From Flavobacteriaceae bacterium (lineage in GTDB: Bacteria > Bacteroidota > Bacteroidia > Flavobacteriales > Flavobacteriaceae), in contig JABDIV010000090.1 of assembly GCA_013003555.1 (NCBI GenBank), positions 124,001 to 188,000 of the forward strand: a DNA stretch of 64,000 nt, in the 5' to 3' direction. Made by a program: the position numbers and the translations under genes. Positions 1 through 8,509 of the stretch are shown in pieces. Each line of letters opens with the position of its first letter. Position 1 is the stretch's first letter. Under the pieces are notes generated by a model. That model ran no database searches. It was not told where the DNA came from and saw nothing but the letters and a program-made list of their open reading frames with translations.

Positions 1-1377
1 TATATCAATTTAGCTCCCTATATCGCTTTGTTTCCTGATCGAAACGAATGGGCAAAGCCCTTCGTAAGCGGATCAGGAGAATTGGTGTTCAGGCGTCGGT
101 TTGAAAATGGATTATTCAAGTTCTATTCTGCCTTTGATAGCACTGGTTTTGAGTTGACCCAGGAAGACATAAATTATCCTGATGGATTTTCGGTTAAATT
201 AAATAACGACAACTTTTATTTGAATACAAGTTATAAAGGTACACTTGAGAACAATTGGTCAATTATGCTGGGATCAAGCTTAACTTTCGGAAAGAATAAA
301 ATTGATGTAACAGAAGACAAAATCAAGGATAATGAACGGTCCTTTCATTCTAAATTAAGATTTAAAAAAAGATTCACCAGCCGCTTGAAATTGACACTTG
401 GTGCCGAATATTTAAGTACAAATTTTAATGAAAAATTTCAAAATGAATTCATGTCTCCAATTGAATTGGGATTTAAAAATAATTTCACATCCATCTTTAC
501 CGAAACCGATATATTCTTTTCAAAACGTGCTGCATTAAAGGCCGGTCTACGACTCGAATATGGAAATCTTTTCAGGGAAACAACCTTATCTCCACGCTTG
601 TCCTTTGCGCTTAAATCGGGTGATAAAGGTCAATTCTCCCTGGCCTATGGGCATTTTTACCAGAGTCCGATTAATGAAGCCCTAAAGTTTAACGATGATT
701 TAAAATCCCAACGCGTTGACCAGTACATCCTGAATTACCAATTCAATAAGGCTGGGCAAATATTCAGAGCAGAAGCTTATTATAAAGATTACAGTCAATT
801 GATTCGATATAATTCGCCTGCAATATCTTTTTATTCAGAATTCAATAATACCGGTTATGGAGATGCGGCAGGAGTTGATGTATTTTGGCGTGATGGAAAA
901 AGCATTAATAACCTGGATTATTGGATCAGTTATTCCTATTTGGATGCGCAACGTCTTTTTAATAATTATCCAGTTGAATCACAACCAGAATTCACAATTA
1001 AACATAATCTGGCAGTTGTTGGGAAATATTGGGTTGATAGTTGGAAAAGTCAGTTGGGGTTCAGTTATGTCTTTGCATCAGGAAGACCGTACACCGATAA
1101 AAATACCGATGGTTTTCTTACTGAAAAAACAAAATCTTACAACAGTTTGAGTATTAATTGGGCCTACTTAATCGATCAACAAAAGATCCTGTATTTATCG
1201 GTAAACAACGTTTTAAATTTTAAAAATATCAACAGCTATCAATTTGCTGATACACCTGATCTAAGTGGATTTTATGATAGCAGGGCCCTTAAACCGGCTG
1301 CCGACCAATTCTTTTTTGTTGGGTTTTTCTGGACGATCAGTGCCGATAGATCAAGCAACCAACTAGACAATCTCTAA
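1..1377 (+). CDS. TonB-dependent outer-membrane receptor, C-terminal part (5' truncated)
   Basis: The reading frame is open from base 1, so the gene begins upstream of the window and only about 459 C-terminal residues are seen. The sequence is a run of amphipathic, aromatic-rich strands alternating with loops (for example QFSLAYGHFYQSP, NNLDYWISYSYLDAQ, YLSVNNVLNF), typical of the beta-barrel of TonB-dependent receptors in Bacteroidota. It ends close to FFFVGFFWTISAD, a plausible last strand with a short tail. The plug domain and TonB box would lie outside the window, so the substrate cannot be inferred. A tonB gene follows 114 bases downstream on the same strand under its own promoter, which fits a role in energised uptake. 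Confidence 0.8.
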   Translation, partial: YINLAPYIALFPDRNEWAKPFVSGSGELVFRRRFENGLFKFYSAFDSTGFELTQEDINYPDGFSVKLNNDNFYLNTSYKGTLENNWSIMLGSSLTFGKNKIDVTEDKIKDNERSFHSKLRFKKRFTSRLKLTLGAEYLSTNFNEKFQNEFMSPIELGFKNNFTSIFTETDIFFSKRAALKAGLRLEYGNLFRETTLSPRLSFALKSGDKGQFSLAYGHFYQSPINEALKFNDDLKSQRVDQYILNYQFNKAGQIFRAEAYYKDYSQLIRYNSPAISFYSEFNNTGYGDAAGVDVFWRDGKSINNLDYWISYSYLDAQRLFNNYPVESQPEFTIKHNLAVVGKYWVDSWKSQLGFSYVFASGRPYTDKNTDGFLTEKTKSYNSLSINWAYLIDQQKILYLSVNNVLNFKNINSYQFADTPDLSGFYDSRALKPAADQFFFVGFFWTISADRSSNQLDNL

Positions 1378-1428
1378 GCTGCAATCAGTTGATTTTAACA
1401 TTTATGTCACTGATACCGCGCCAATAAT

Positions 1429-1472
1429 ATGATAAATGTCATAGTGTTTAGCTTTAAAAGCTGTTAACTTAA
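1429..1472 (+). promoter_or_regulatory. Fnr-type operator and promoter of tonB
   Basis: The 14-mer ATGATAAATGTCAT at 1429-1442 is an imperfect inverted repeat. It is identical to the one upstream of ccoS (17808-17821, opposite strand). After 22 bases comes TAACTTAA (1465-1472), a partial match to the Bacteroidota -7 box TAnnTTTG, and then the tonB ATG at 1492. The operator centre would sit near -41, the usual position for class II activation by Crp/Fnr proteins. Confidence 0.55.
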
Positions 1473-1491
1473 TGGCAGTAAAACTCATATC

Positions 1492-2214
1492 ATGGAAGCC
1501 AAGAAGAATCCGAAATTAGACATTGGGGCTAATAGCAGTCTGTATTTTGCTATTGGGCTCAACATAATGCTGTTTTTTACTTACAGCGCTTTAGAAATGA
1601 AAACATACGAGCGCGATCAGGCCTTGTTAGACATTATCCAGGTTGAAGAAGAATTGGAAGAAGATATTCCTATCACCGAGCAGATTAAAACGCCGCCGCC
1701 GCCGCCGCCAATGGCTGCACCCGAAATCATAACGGTGGTTGAAGATATTGAAGAAATTGAAGAGACGGTTATTGAAAGTACCGAGATCACCCAAGATGAA
1801 CGCATTGCTGACGTCATTGAAGTTGATGATGTAGATGTTGAAGAAATGGACGAAGATGTTGCCGTGCCGTTTGCCGTTGTTGAAAACGTACCGGTGTTCC
1901 CAGGTTGCAAAGGCCAGAATAATACGGAGTTAAAGGCATGCTTCCAGGAGAAAATCCAACAGCATTTGCTCAAGCATTTTCGTTATCCCGAAACAGCGCT
2001 TGAAATGGGAATTCACGGAAAAGTATTCGTAATGTTTGAAATTAACAAGCAAGGTTTAGTTTCAGGAATAAGAACACGAGGACCGGATAAATTATTAGAG
2101 AAAGAAGCAGCGAGAATTATGAGTTTGCTACCAAAAATGATCCCCGGAAAACAAAGGGGTAAAGCTGTAAGGGTACCATATGCATTGCCGATAAACTTCC
2201 AGCTTTTAGATTAG
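1492..2214 (+). CDS. tonB: energy transducer TonB
   Basis: A 240-residue inner-membrane protein that would pass proton-motive energy to outer-membrane receptors. It has a short cytoplasmic N-terminus, one membrane helix at about residues 16-34, a six-proline run (68-73), a very acidic periplasmic linker rich in Glu, Asp, Ile and Val (about 80-125), and a C-terminal TonB domain (about 135-240) with the usual FRYPETALEMGIHGKVFVMF-type core and a final strand ending in PINFQL. The layout is standard for flavobacterial TonB. It lies just after a TonB-dependent receptor but has its own upstream operator/promoter and a strong terminator behind it, so it is probably a single-gene transcript. ExbB and ExbD are not in the window. 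No defect is visible. Confidence 0.92.
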   Translation: MEAKKNPKLDIGANSSLYFAIGLNIMLFFTYSALEMKTYERDQALLDIIQVEEELEEDIPITEQIKTPPPPPPMAAPEIITVVEDIEEIEETVIESTEITQDERIADVIEVDDVDVEEMDEDVAVPFAVVENVPVFPGCKGQNNTELKACFQEKIQQHLLKHFRYPETALEMGIHGKVFVMFEINKQGLVSGIRTRGPDKLLEKEAARIMSLLPKMIPGKQRGKAVRVPYALPINFQLLD

Positions 2215-2251
2215 ATCATACCTGAAAAGTCTATGATATGAGTTTTTATCT

Positions 2252-2284
2252 CCTGTCGCCACTGGCGGCAGGGGATATTTTTTT
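2252..2284 (+). terminator. intrinsic terminator after tonB
   Basis: Stem CCTGTCGCC (2252-2260), loop ACT, then GGCGGCAGG (2264-2272) with one G-U pair, followed after GATA by a run of seven T (2278-2284). It lies 38 bases after the tonB stop. Confidence 0.85.
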
Positions 2285-2407
2285 CGACTGAGGTTATCGG
2301 TTCTGCATAAAATCAACTCTATTTATCATTATAAGGGCTACCACACGCCGCTGTTACGGCCAGAAACCGTTACACAGCTATTTTTATCAGAACTTTTCGA
2401 TTGGAAA

Positions 2408-3310
2408 CTAAAGTCGTTTTATGGTCTCTCCGGCTATTATATCGAATGGAAGTTGATTTTGCTGTGGAGGATATAGGCATGTTGTGAATTGGGAGAACGA
2501 ACATGGCGGATTATAAAGTTTATTAAAATCTAGTGTAACCGGGCCATTATCTTCTGGTAGGTCAAGATAAATATAACGACCGCCACCGTAAGAGTCACTG
2601 CCCGAAGTATCATCTGAAACCATGGTAAAGCCATTCTGCCCAACATGCAGGGTATACGATTTACCATTATAATCGAATTCAACGGTACCGATAAAAGTTG
2701 TAGTGGCATTAACACCGAGTTGCGATTTGACTTCCTCTTCTTTTTTATCCTTGAAATAGGTGAATTCAGCATTGAAGATAAAATCTGGATTCAATGGAAA
2801 CCATTCATAGCCATTGAATCGTGAAACCATAGGATGTTGCTTGTCCCATACCCTTAAATAGTGACTGCCTGACCTGGTGATAACCTGCCATTTCAAATCC
2901 TTAAAGAATAATGGCGCTGATGTTCCGGATTCATCCAGTGCCAAGGACGTTTGGTCAATGCTGTAATCGTCCTCTGTATTTATGGGAACACCTTCAAATG
3001 CTTTAAAAATGATCACAGGATTTCCGCTATCGGTTAATCTGTATTCAAATTGCCCAATGCTGTCAATAGCAGTGGGGCTATCGATACTGAAACCGTCGGA
3101 GGAACTTTTTCCAAATAAATGAACCGCATTATCAAATTTGAACAGTCCGGCAAGTTGTAAATATTTTACCCGTCCTTCCTGAAGGGACTTTTCATAAGAT
3201 CCCATGTCCGATTTATAATTGGAATCTATTATAAACGAAGGTTTGGTTTCACATGCTATAAATCCTGAAGCGATCAGGAGAATGAAGATCCTAGATAAAA
3301 AACGATACAT
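2408..3310 (-). CDS. hypothetical lipoprotein
   Basis: A 300-residue protein with a lipoprotein signal: a short basic N-terminus, a hydrophobic stretch, then GFIAC with Cys20 as the probable lipidated residue. The remainder is rich in beta-prone, aromatic and Gly/Ser segments with no motif I recognise. It mentions no catalytic signature and has only a few cysteines near the C-terminus (PPCSFSQFTTCLYPP). It is transcribed alone, convergent with tonB and divergent from the TPR gene. The function is unknown. The envelope location is inferred from the lipobox only. Confidence 0.7.
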   Translation of the reverse strand: MYRFLSRIFILLIASGFIACETKPSFIIDSNYKSDMGSYEKSLQEGRVKYLQLAGLFKFDNAVHLFGKSSSDGFSIDSPTAIDSIGQFEYRLTDSGNPVIIFKAFEGVPINTEDDYSIDQTSLALDESGTSAPLFFKDLKWQVITRSGSHYLRVWDKQHPMVSRFNGYEWFPLNPDFIFNAEFTYFKDKKEEEVKSQLGVNATTTFIGTVEFDYNGKSYTLHVGQNGFTMVSDDTSGSDSYGGGRYIYLDLPEDNGPVTLDFNKLYNPPCSFSQFTTCLYPPQQNQLPFDIIAGETIKRL

Positions 3311-3448
3311 AATTAATAATTTTCCTTCCCCAAGTTACTATTTTTTTGATCAAAGTTTAGCAATTACAATTCGTCTTTGATTTTTAACATTTCAGATATT
3401 TCCTTTTCATTTATAAAGGCGTTATAAAGACATTTGTGTAATAATCAA

Positions 3449-4084
3449 ATGACCAAAATTATGCAAAAAATAGCACTGATTATAGCAACATTAATATCGG
3501 GTCTACTTACTGCTCAATCAGATTACGAAAGTGGAATGAGTAAAGCCAACGAACTTTGGCGATCAGATCAACCTGAAAAGGCTGTTCAAATGTATGAACG
3601 TATAGCTGCAGCAGAGGATGATAAATGGCTTCCAAATTATTATGCGGCCTATATTCATGTCGTCACCAGTTTTAATAAAACCGATGTAAATGTGATCAAA
3701 TCAAAATTGGAGAAAGCACAGTCATTTTTAGATAAAGGCATAGCACTTGCACCTCAAAACCCAGAGTTGATGGTTATACAAGCTTTGCTCTATACGGTTT
3801 GGATAGACTATGATGGCGCGTCTTATGGCATGATGTATTCTGGAAAGGTATCTTCCATTTATAATCAGGCCAGTGGCATGGCCCCTGATAACCCCAGAGT
3901 TGTTCTTTCTAAAGCCGAGTGGGATATGGGAAGTGCTCGCTATTTTGGGAAAGATATAAAACCATACTGTGATGATGTGGAAAGGGCTCGCGAACTTTTT
4001 GCTACCTTTAAACCAGAATCGGAATTCCATCCCAATTGGGGTGTGGACCGAGTGGATCAGATATTAAAAAATTGCCAGGAATAA
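3449..4084 (+). CDS. secreted tetratricopeptide-like protein
   Basis: About 211 residues with a Sec signal peptide (IALIIATLISGLLTAQ, cleavage probably after Gln). The mature part consists of helix pairs that read as TPR units: SKANELWRSDQPEKAVQMYERIA early, then LDKGIALAPQNPELMVIQALL and YNQASGMAPDNPRVVLSKAEWDMG. The first ATG is at 3449; a second at 3461 gives the more typical 19-residue signal peptide and is equally possible. The stop lies only 3 bases before the histidine kinase start, so it is probably co-transcribed with the two-component genes and may act with them in the periplasm. That link is inferred from position. Confidence 0.75.
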   Translation: MTKIMQKIALIIATLISGLLTAQSDYESGMSKANELWRSDQPEKAVQMYERIAAAEDDKWLPNYYAAYIHVVTSFNKTDVNVIKSKLEKAQSFLDKGIALAPQNPELMVIQALLYTVWIDYDGASYGMMYSGKVSSIYNQASGMAPDNPRVVLSKAEWDMGSARYFGKDIKPYCDDVERARELFATFKPESEFHPNWGVDRVDQILKNCQE

Positions 4085-4087
4085 TTC

Positions 4088-5440
4088 ATGAAAAACATTA
4101 TTAAAACCATATGGATTGGATTTATAATCGGATTAATTATCCTGGTAGTTGACCAAACTCTTCGATTCCTGAGCGGTGCCTCAATCGCTTTCAACGATCG
4201 GTTTTGGACACTCTTTGGATATTATATGCTTTACTCTATTCCATTAAGCCTAGTGAATTCCTATTTCTTCGGTTACATCCACGGAATGATGAAGTGGAGT
4301 GGTCAACCCAAAAACAGGGTTATTTTTGGTTTTGTCGGTTCGGTAATTCTAACATTGTTCACCATATTTTTGATAAGAATATTCATAAATATGGTCCTTG
4401 AAGGGGAGACCTATGCGGAATTTATAAATTCGGAGCAACTTGGATTTTATGCTATTGCCACCTTGATCACCCTGGTGATCTCGTTGTTCTTTCATGCCTT
4501 ATATTATTACCGCCAGGTCCAAAAAAGTAAAATAGCCGAACAAAAGGTAATAGCGGGCACAGCTTCGGCAAAGTTCGATGCGCTGAAAAACCAATTAGAT
4601 CCGCATTTCCTGTTCAATAGTCTTAATGTTCTAACGAGTCTAATCGATGAAAACCCCGAAGGTGCTCAAGAATTTACAACCGCATTATCGAAGGTTTATC
4701 GCTATGTTTTAGAACAAAAAAATAAAGAACTGGTTACCGTAGACGAGGAGCTGGCCTTTGCACGTACATATGTATCCTTATTAAAAAAACGTTTTGAAGA
4801 CAGTATCGTTTTTACCTTACCCGACCGCGCCTCAAATCCGGATAGTAAGGTTGTTCCCATGTCGCTACAGTTGCTTCTTGAGAATGCTGTAAAACATAAT
4901 ATGGTTACCAGTAATAAGCCATTGAAAATCAAGATCTATGAACAAAACGGACATCTAGTCGTAGAAAACAACATACAACTGAAACAAATCGTAAAAAAAG
5001 GAAGCGGCGTCGGATTGAGTAATATCATGCAACGTTATGAAATGCTCAGCGATCGCAAGGTTTTAATAAATAAAACATCAGATAAGTTTCAAGTTTCCTT
5101 ACCGATGTTGACAAAACAAATAAAAGTCATGAGAACAGAATCACAACCTCAATTTGAGGACCGTTATTTGCGGGCACGTAAACATGTTGATGAACTAAAG
5201 GAGTTTTATTATAGTTTGATCTCTTATATGGTCGTCATCCCTATTTTATTTTTTATCTGGTACCAGTTTACTCCGTTCACAATACAATGGTTCTGGTTCC
5301 CATTGGTTTTTTGGGGTCTCGGACTCATTTTTCACGCCTATAAAGTATTTGTGAACGACGGGGTTTTCGGAAGAAATTGGGAGCGAAAGAAAATTGAAGA
5401 ATATATGCGCGAAGAAGACAAGAACGAACGTTGGAATTAA
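4088..5440 (+). CDS. LytS-type sensor histidine kinase with C-terminal 2TM domain
   Basis: A 450-residue membrane kinase. About four N-terminal membrane helices (residues 1-145) are followed by the His_kinase domain, with phosphoacceptor His173 in LDPHFLFNSLN. The ATPase region has N-box LLLENAVKHN and a glycine box GSGVGLSNIMQRYEML. After residue about 350 the protein continues into an extra domain: YLRARKHVDELKEFY, two membrane helices with WGLGLIFHAYKVF, and a closing FGRNWERKKIEEYM. This matches the stand-alone 2TM proteins encoded by the next three genes. The gene is in an operon with them and with a LytTR regulator, its probable phosphotransfer partner. The signal sensed is unknown. Confidence 0.9.
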   Translation: MKNIIKTIWIGFIIGLIILVVDQTLRFLSGASIAFNDRFWTLFGYYMLYSIPLSLVNSYFFGYIHGMMKWSGQPKNRVIFGFVGSVILTLFTIFLIRIFINMVLEGETYAEFINSEQLGFYAIATLITLVISLFFHALYYYRQVQKSKIAEQKVIAGTASAKFDALKNQLDPHFLFNSLNVLTSLIDENPEGAQEFTTALSKVYRYVLEQKNKELVTVDEELAFARTYVSLLKKRFEDSIVFTLPDRASNPDSKVVPMSLQLLLENAVKHNMVTSNKPLKIKIYEQNGHLVVENNIQLKQIVKKGSGVGLSNIMQRYEMLSDRKVLINKTSDKFQVSLPMLTKQIKVMRTESQPQFEDRYLRARKHVDELKEFYYSLISYMVVIPILFFIWYQFTPFTIQWFWFPLVFWGLGLIFHAYKVFVNDGVFGRNWERKKIEEYMREEDKNERWN

Positions 5441-5451
5441 AAAATTTCAAA

Positions 5452-5778
5452 ATGAAAAACACAAATAATAATACGGCCTATAAACGCGCCATGAACCGGG
5501 TTGAAAAACTCCGTGGTTTTTACATTCACGCTTTGGTTTATGTCGTGGTCAACCTTTTTGTTTCGATCTTCAAGGTTTTAAGGAATATAAATAATGGTGA
5601 ATCCTTTGATCAGGCCTTTTTCGATTTTAATACCTTTATTTTATGGTTATTCTGGGGAATTGGTTTGACGTTACATGCTTTCTCGGTATTTGGCTTACCC
5701 TTGTTTCTAGGTCAGGATTGGGAAGAAAGAAAAATTGAAGAATTTATGAATGACGATCGGTCATCAGATCGGACTTAA
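5452..5778 (+). CDS. 2TM domain protein (first stand-alone copy)
   Basis: About 108 residues. The start is set at the ATG at 5452 (MKNTNNNTAY), 12 bases after the kinase stop, because upstream codons of the open frame lie inside the kinase gene. It consists almost wholly of a 2TM domain: YKRAMNRVEKLRGFY, first membrane helix, a loop with a DFNTFILWLFWGIGL helix and LHAFSVF, then FLGQDWEERKIEEFM at the end. The same order of motifs is found at the C-terminus of the kinase. It is presumably an inner-membrane protein. The function of free 2TM proteins is not established; a regulatory or assembly role with the kinase is inferred from the operon. Confidence 0.85.
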   Translation: MKNTNNNTAYKRAMNRVEKLRGFYIHALVYVVVNLFVSIFKVLRNINNGESFDQAFFDFNTFILWLFWGIGLTLHAFSVFGLPLFLGQDWEERKIEEFMNDDRSSDRT

Positions 5779-5788
5779 ATACAATATT

Positions 5789-6148
5789 ATGTCAAAATAC
5801 GAAATACAACCTTATAGAGATCCGGAAGAACCGCGAAGTTATGAGCGCGAAGAAGCCTATTTAAGAGCGAAGAAGCGATTGGATAAACTGATTGGCTTCT
5901 ATTGGCATCTCGCAGCTTATGTGGTGGTCAATATCTTCCTTATAATATTAATTGGCTTCAATCGGGACGACGGTGAAAGTTTCTGGAGTTTTGGAACTTT
6001 TGCCACGGCCTTTTTCTGGGGGATTGGATTAGCATTCCATTTTTTAGGTGTTTTCGGCCCTGATTATCTGTTCGGAAAAAACTGGGAGGAGCGGAAAATC
6101 AAAAAATTTATGGATCGCGATAAAAATGATATTCAACGCTATAGATAA
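5789..6148 (+). CDS. 2TM domain protein (second stand-alone copy)
   Basis: About 119 residues, starting at the ATG at 5789 (MSKYEIQPY), 10 bases after the previous stop. A charged N-terminal extension of about 30 residues (RDPEEPRSYEREEAY) precedes the 2TM core: YLRAKKRLDKLIGFYWHL, first helix, a loop containing GESFWSFGTFATAFF, WGIGLAFHFLGVF, then LFGKNWEERKIKKFM. Of the three free copies this one is closest in its key motifs to the domain fused to the kinase. It is an integral membrane protein by sequence. Its partner and function are not known. Confidence 0.85.
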   Translation: MSKYEIQPYRDPEEPRSYEREEAYLRAKKRLDKLIGFYWHLAAYVVVNIFLIILIGFNRDDGESFWSFGTFATAFFWGIGLAFHFLGVFGPDYLFGKNWEERKIKKFMDRDKNDIQRYR

Positions 6149-6158
6149 TCGGGAACTT

Positions 6159-6470
6159 ATGGATAACAGGCTTACAAAATATATTGATGCTAAAGAGAGA
6201 ATTGCAGCTCTTAGACGATTTTATTTCCATCTTATGGTTTTTATCCCAGGAGTATTGGGTATAGCCGCATTAATCTTTTTAATTGAAGAGGGACCAGATA
6301 AACAATTTTGGGTATGGCTCATTTTAAGTACCATCATTACATGGATTGTTATTATGGTGATTCATGTGTTTTCGGTGTACGGTAATCGATTATTATTTTC
6401 AAAGAATTGGGAGAACCGAAAGATTTCTAAATATTTAAAACGAGAAGATCAAACTAATCCCAAACAATGA
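6159..6470 (+). CDS. 2TM domain protein (third stand-alone copy)
   Basis: About 103 residues from the ATG at 6159 (MDNRLTKYIDAKERI), 10 bases after the previous gene. The longer open frame upstream overlaps gene two and is not credible. It has YIDAKERIAALRRFY, two hydrophobic helices, IHVFSVY in place of the usual FHxxxVF, and LFSKNWENRKISKYL at the end, so it is the most diverged of the four 2TM copies here. Its stop overlaps the start of the response regulator by 4 bases (ATGA), which suggests translational coupling with that regulator. Confidence 0.83.
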   Translation: MDNRLTKYIDAKERIAALRRFYFHLMVFIPGVLGIAALIFLIEEGPDKQFWVWLILSTIITWIVIMVIHVFSVYGNRLLFSKNWENRKISKYLKREDQTNPKQ

Positions 6471-7222
6471 GAACAATTATAATTGAGGACGAAAAACCGT
6501 CGGCGAGGCGCTTGCAACGAATGCTCGATGCATTGCATGTTGAGGTTGAAACTATGCTTCATTCTGTGGAAGAGGCGCTCGAATGGTTTCAATTAAATGA
6601 ACAGCCCGATTTAATCTTTCTTGATATTCAACTAAGTGATGGATTATCATTCGAAATTTTTGAGACCATTGAAATAAGCTCGGCTGTGATCTTTACGACA
6701 GCTTACGATGCATATGCCTTACAGGCTTTTAAACTCAATAGTATTGATTATTTGCTGAAACCCATCGATACTGAGGAGTTGAAGAGTGCTGTAAACAAAT
6801 TTAAACAACGCATGCCTGGAGCCGATAGCCAAATTCTCGATTTGAACGAAATAAAAAAGCTTTTGATCAGTCCTGCTGAGGAGGATTTCAAGAAGCGATT
6901 TTCCATAAAAGTGGGTCAGCATATCAAATTGATCCATACCGCAGACATCGAATGCTTTTACAGTGAGAATAAAGGCACTTACCTATTTACTAAAGATGGT
7001 CGGAATTATTTGCTCGATACAACCCTTGATGCTCTGGATAATGAGTTAGACCCGAAGATATTCTATCGGGTTAACCGAAAATATTTTATCAATATCAATG
7101 CAATTCAGGACATGATAAGCTATACCAATTCACGAATACAAATCAAATTAAAACGTTATAACGAACAAGATGTTATTGTTGCCAGAGAGCGCGTTAAGGA
7201 TTTTAAAAATTGGTTAGAATAG
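6467..7222 (+). CDS. LytTR-family response regulator
   Basis: A 251-residue regulator. The receiver domain (1-120) has the acidic pair in IIIEDEKPS, phosphoacceptor Asp53 in IFLDIQLSDG, the Thr/Ala in VIFTTAYDAYA and the conserved Lys in DYLLKPID. The C-terminal LytTR DNA-binding domain (about 145-251) reads FSIKVGQHIKLIHTADIECFYSE..., with FYRVNRKYFIN near the end. It is the last gene of the kinase operon and overlaps the third 2TM gene by 4 bases. The LytS-type kinase at 4088-5440 is the probable partner. Target promoters are not identifiable here. Confidence 0.92.
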   Translation: MRTIIIEDEKPSARRLQRMLDALHVEVETMLHSVEEALEWFQLNEQPDLIFLDIQLSDGLSFEIFETIEISSAVIFTTAYDAYALQAFKLNSIDYLLKPIDTEELKSAVNKFKQRMPGADSQILDLNEIKKLLISPAEEDFKKRFSIKVGQHIKLIHTADIECFYSENKGTYLFTKDGRNYLLDTTLDALDNELDPKIFYRVNRKYFININAIQDMISYTNSRIQIKLKRYNEQDVIVARERVKDFKNWLE

Positions 7223-7271
7223 ATTAAAAGGCTATCAGAGGTATCGTTAGCTGAAATTTTACTAAAATCTG

Positions 7272-8444
7272 TTAATCCTCGAGGCGGTTATCATCGAAAG
7301 AGGAAGGGAGTAATTTTGGAATAATCTTTACAACAAGTGGCAGTAGCAAGGCACCTCCCGGAAGCATAAATATGGCTAAGCTTGGAATGGTTTTGAAAAT
7401 ATCAAGTAGCTGATCTTGCAACTGTTTTTGTTCCTCAGGGCTGAGATCCTGAATGGTCGATTTTCCAATTAAACGCACAACTTCTTTGCTTTCACGCAAC
7501 TCGCGCTGAAGTCGTTTGCTGTTGCGAGAGAGTAGTTTAGAAACGAGTCGACTGGAATTATCATAAAAATTTTTAACTGCGTTCTTAGAGCTTAAAAACG
7601 ATATATTCTGAAGGTTTTGACTATAAAATCGATTAATTTCTTCAATAGCTTTTTGCCTGTCCCGATCGCTTAAATTCAAATCGGAAGCGAGTTCATGGAG
7701 AACGATTTCTTCTTTCGAGTCCAATTTATGATCGGTCCAACTGGTCATACAGGCAATATCGTAAAGGTATTTTCTTTCTGCTGCATTTTTAACCTGTTTA
7801 ATCGCCTTATCGTAGTTAATTCGGCGATAATTTTGATACCGCAATGATGCTTCGATAAGATCGATCAAATTTTTATCATAAACCGTTTTGTTTTCCTTTG
7901 ATTGCAACACCTTATATGTGATAGCTTCGACCGTTGCTTCTAAATTCTTCAGGTAATCTTCACTTATCGCATTATTTTTTAAAAATTGGATGTAGGCCAG
8001 GACATCGAGGAATAAAAACGCATTGGTAACGAAATAATTGAAACTTTTTGTCAAAATATTCGGGTCGATCTGGACACGTCGATGTATGATTCGCTCTAAG
8101 GTTTGAGCCGTCATTCGTTCCCCAAAAAGATCGTTGAAAAGGGTTGTTTTATGCTGGTTTATTGCCTTATAGAATTCGATCAAGCTTTTAACAAATGGCT
8201 TTTCCTCTTTAGAATTTTTGTACGCGCAATTAAGCGCGATAACAAGGTTTAACTTGCTCCTTTCCTCAAGGGTAAAGTCGTCTGAATAAACATAATTGTT
8301 AACGATACTCAGGCTACTACCATATAAGAATCCCGTAGTTCTAAGTTCATGATAAAGCCCTGAAACTGTCTTACGCGCGTAATTCTTATTTTTAAATAAG
8401 GTTCGCAACAATTTGTTAATCCATCCGCTTGCCGAAGGGTTCAT
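7272..8444 (-). CDS. LETM1-related protein with TerB-like middle region
   Basis: 390 residues. The N-terminal two thirds is helical and charged. At about 225-290 (YLYDIACMTSWTDHKLDSKEEIVLHELASDLNL...) it resembles TerB-type helical domains, which carry acidic metal-binding positions. The C-terminus has TIPSLAIFMLPGGALLLPLV followed by KIIPKLLPSSF, the signature of LETM1-like proteins (proline-rich membrane-associated segment, then LPSSF). Similar proteins occur widely in Flavobacteriaceae under the name LETM1-related biofilm-associated protein; the biochemical function is not known to me. It is transcribed alone, convergent with the response regulator, and sits downstream of a sodC terminator. 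Confidence 0.75.
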   Translation of the reverse strand: MNPSASGWINKLLRTLFKNKNYARKTVSGLYHELRTTGFLYGSSLSIVNNYVYSDDFTLEERSKLNLVIALNCAYKNSKEEKPFVKSLIEFYKAINQHKTTLFNDLFGERMTAQTLERIIHRRVQIDPNILTKSFNYFVTNAFLFLDVLAYIQFLKNNAISEDYLKNLEATVEAITYKVLQSKENKTVYDKNLIDLIEASLRYQNYRRINYDKAIKQVKNAAERKYLYDIACMTSWTDHKLDSKEEIVLHELASDLNLSDRDRQKAIEEINRFYSQNLQNISFLSSKNAVKNFYDNSSRLVSKLLSRNSKRLQRELRESKEVVRLIGKSTIQDLSPEEQKQLQDQLLDIFKTIPSLAIFMLPGGALLLPLVVKIIPKLLPSSFDDNRLED

Positions 8445-8460
8445 TCTGCTATATAAGGCG

Positions 8461-8486
8461 AAAAAAAGCTACTGCAACAGTAGCTT
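8461..8486 (-). terminator. intrinsic terminator after sodC
   Basis: Read on the minus strand: AGCTACTG, loop TTG, CAGTAGCT, then seven T (8467-8461). The stem is a perfect 8 bp, 24 bases after the sodC stop. Confidence 0.9.
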
Positions 8487-8509
8487 GGGTTATATTTTAA
8501 GATGTAAAT

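Noticed and set aside
1690-1708. GC-rich CCG triplet repeat.
   Set aside because: It is the codon run for six prolines of the TonB linker and is expected in this family.
2285-2407. Possible hairpin from GCTGTTACGG and CCGTTACACAGC after the tonB terminator.
   Set aside because: Pairing is interrupted and there is no T run; the tonB terminator is already explained by 2252-2284.
3345-3354. Palindrome TTTGATCAAA between the lipoprotein and TPR genes.
   Set aside because: Too short and A+T-rich to be significant, and it does not match the Fnr-type site found elsewhere.
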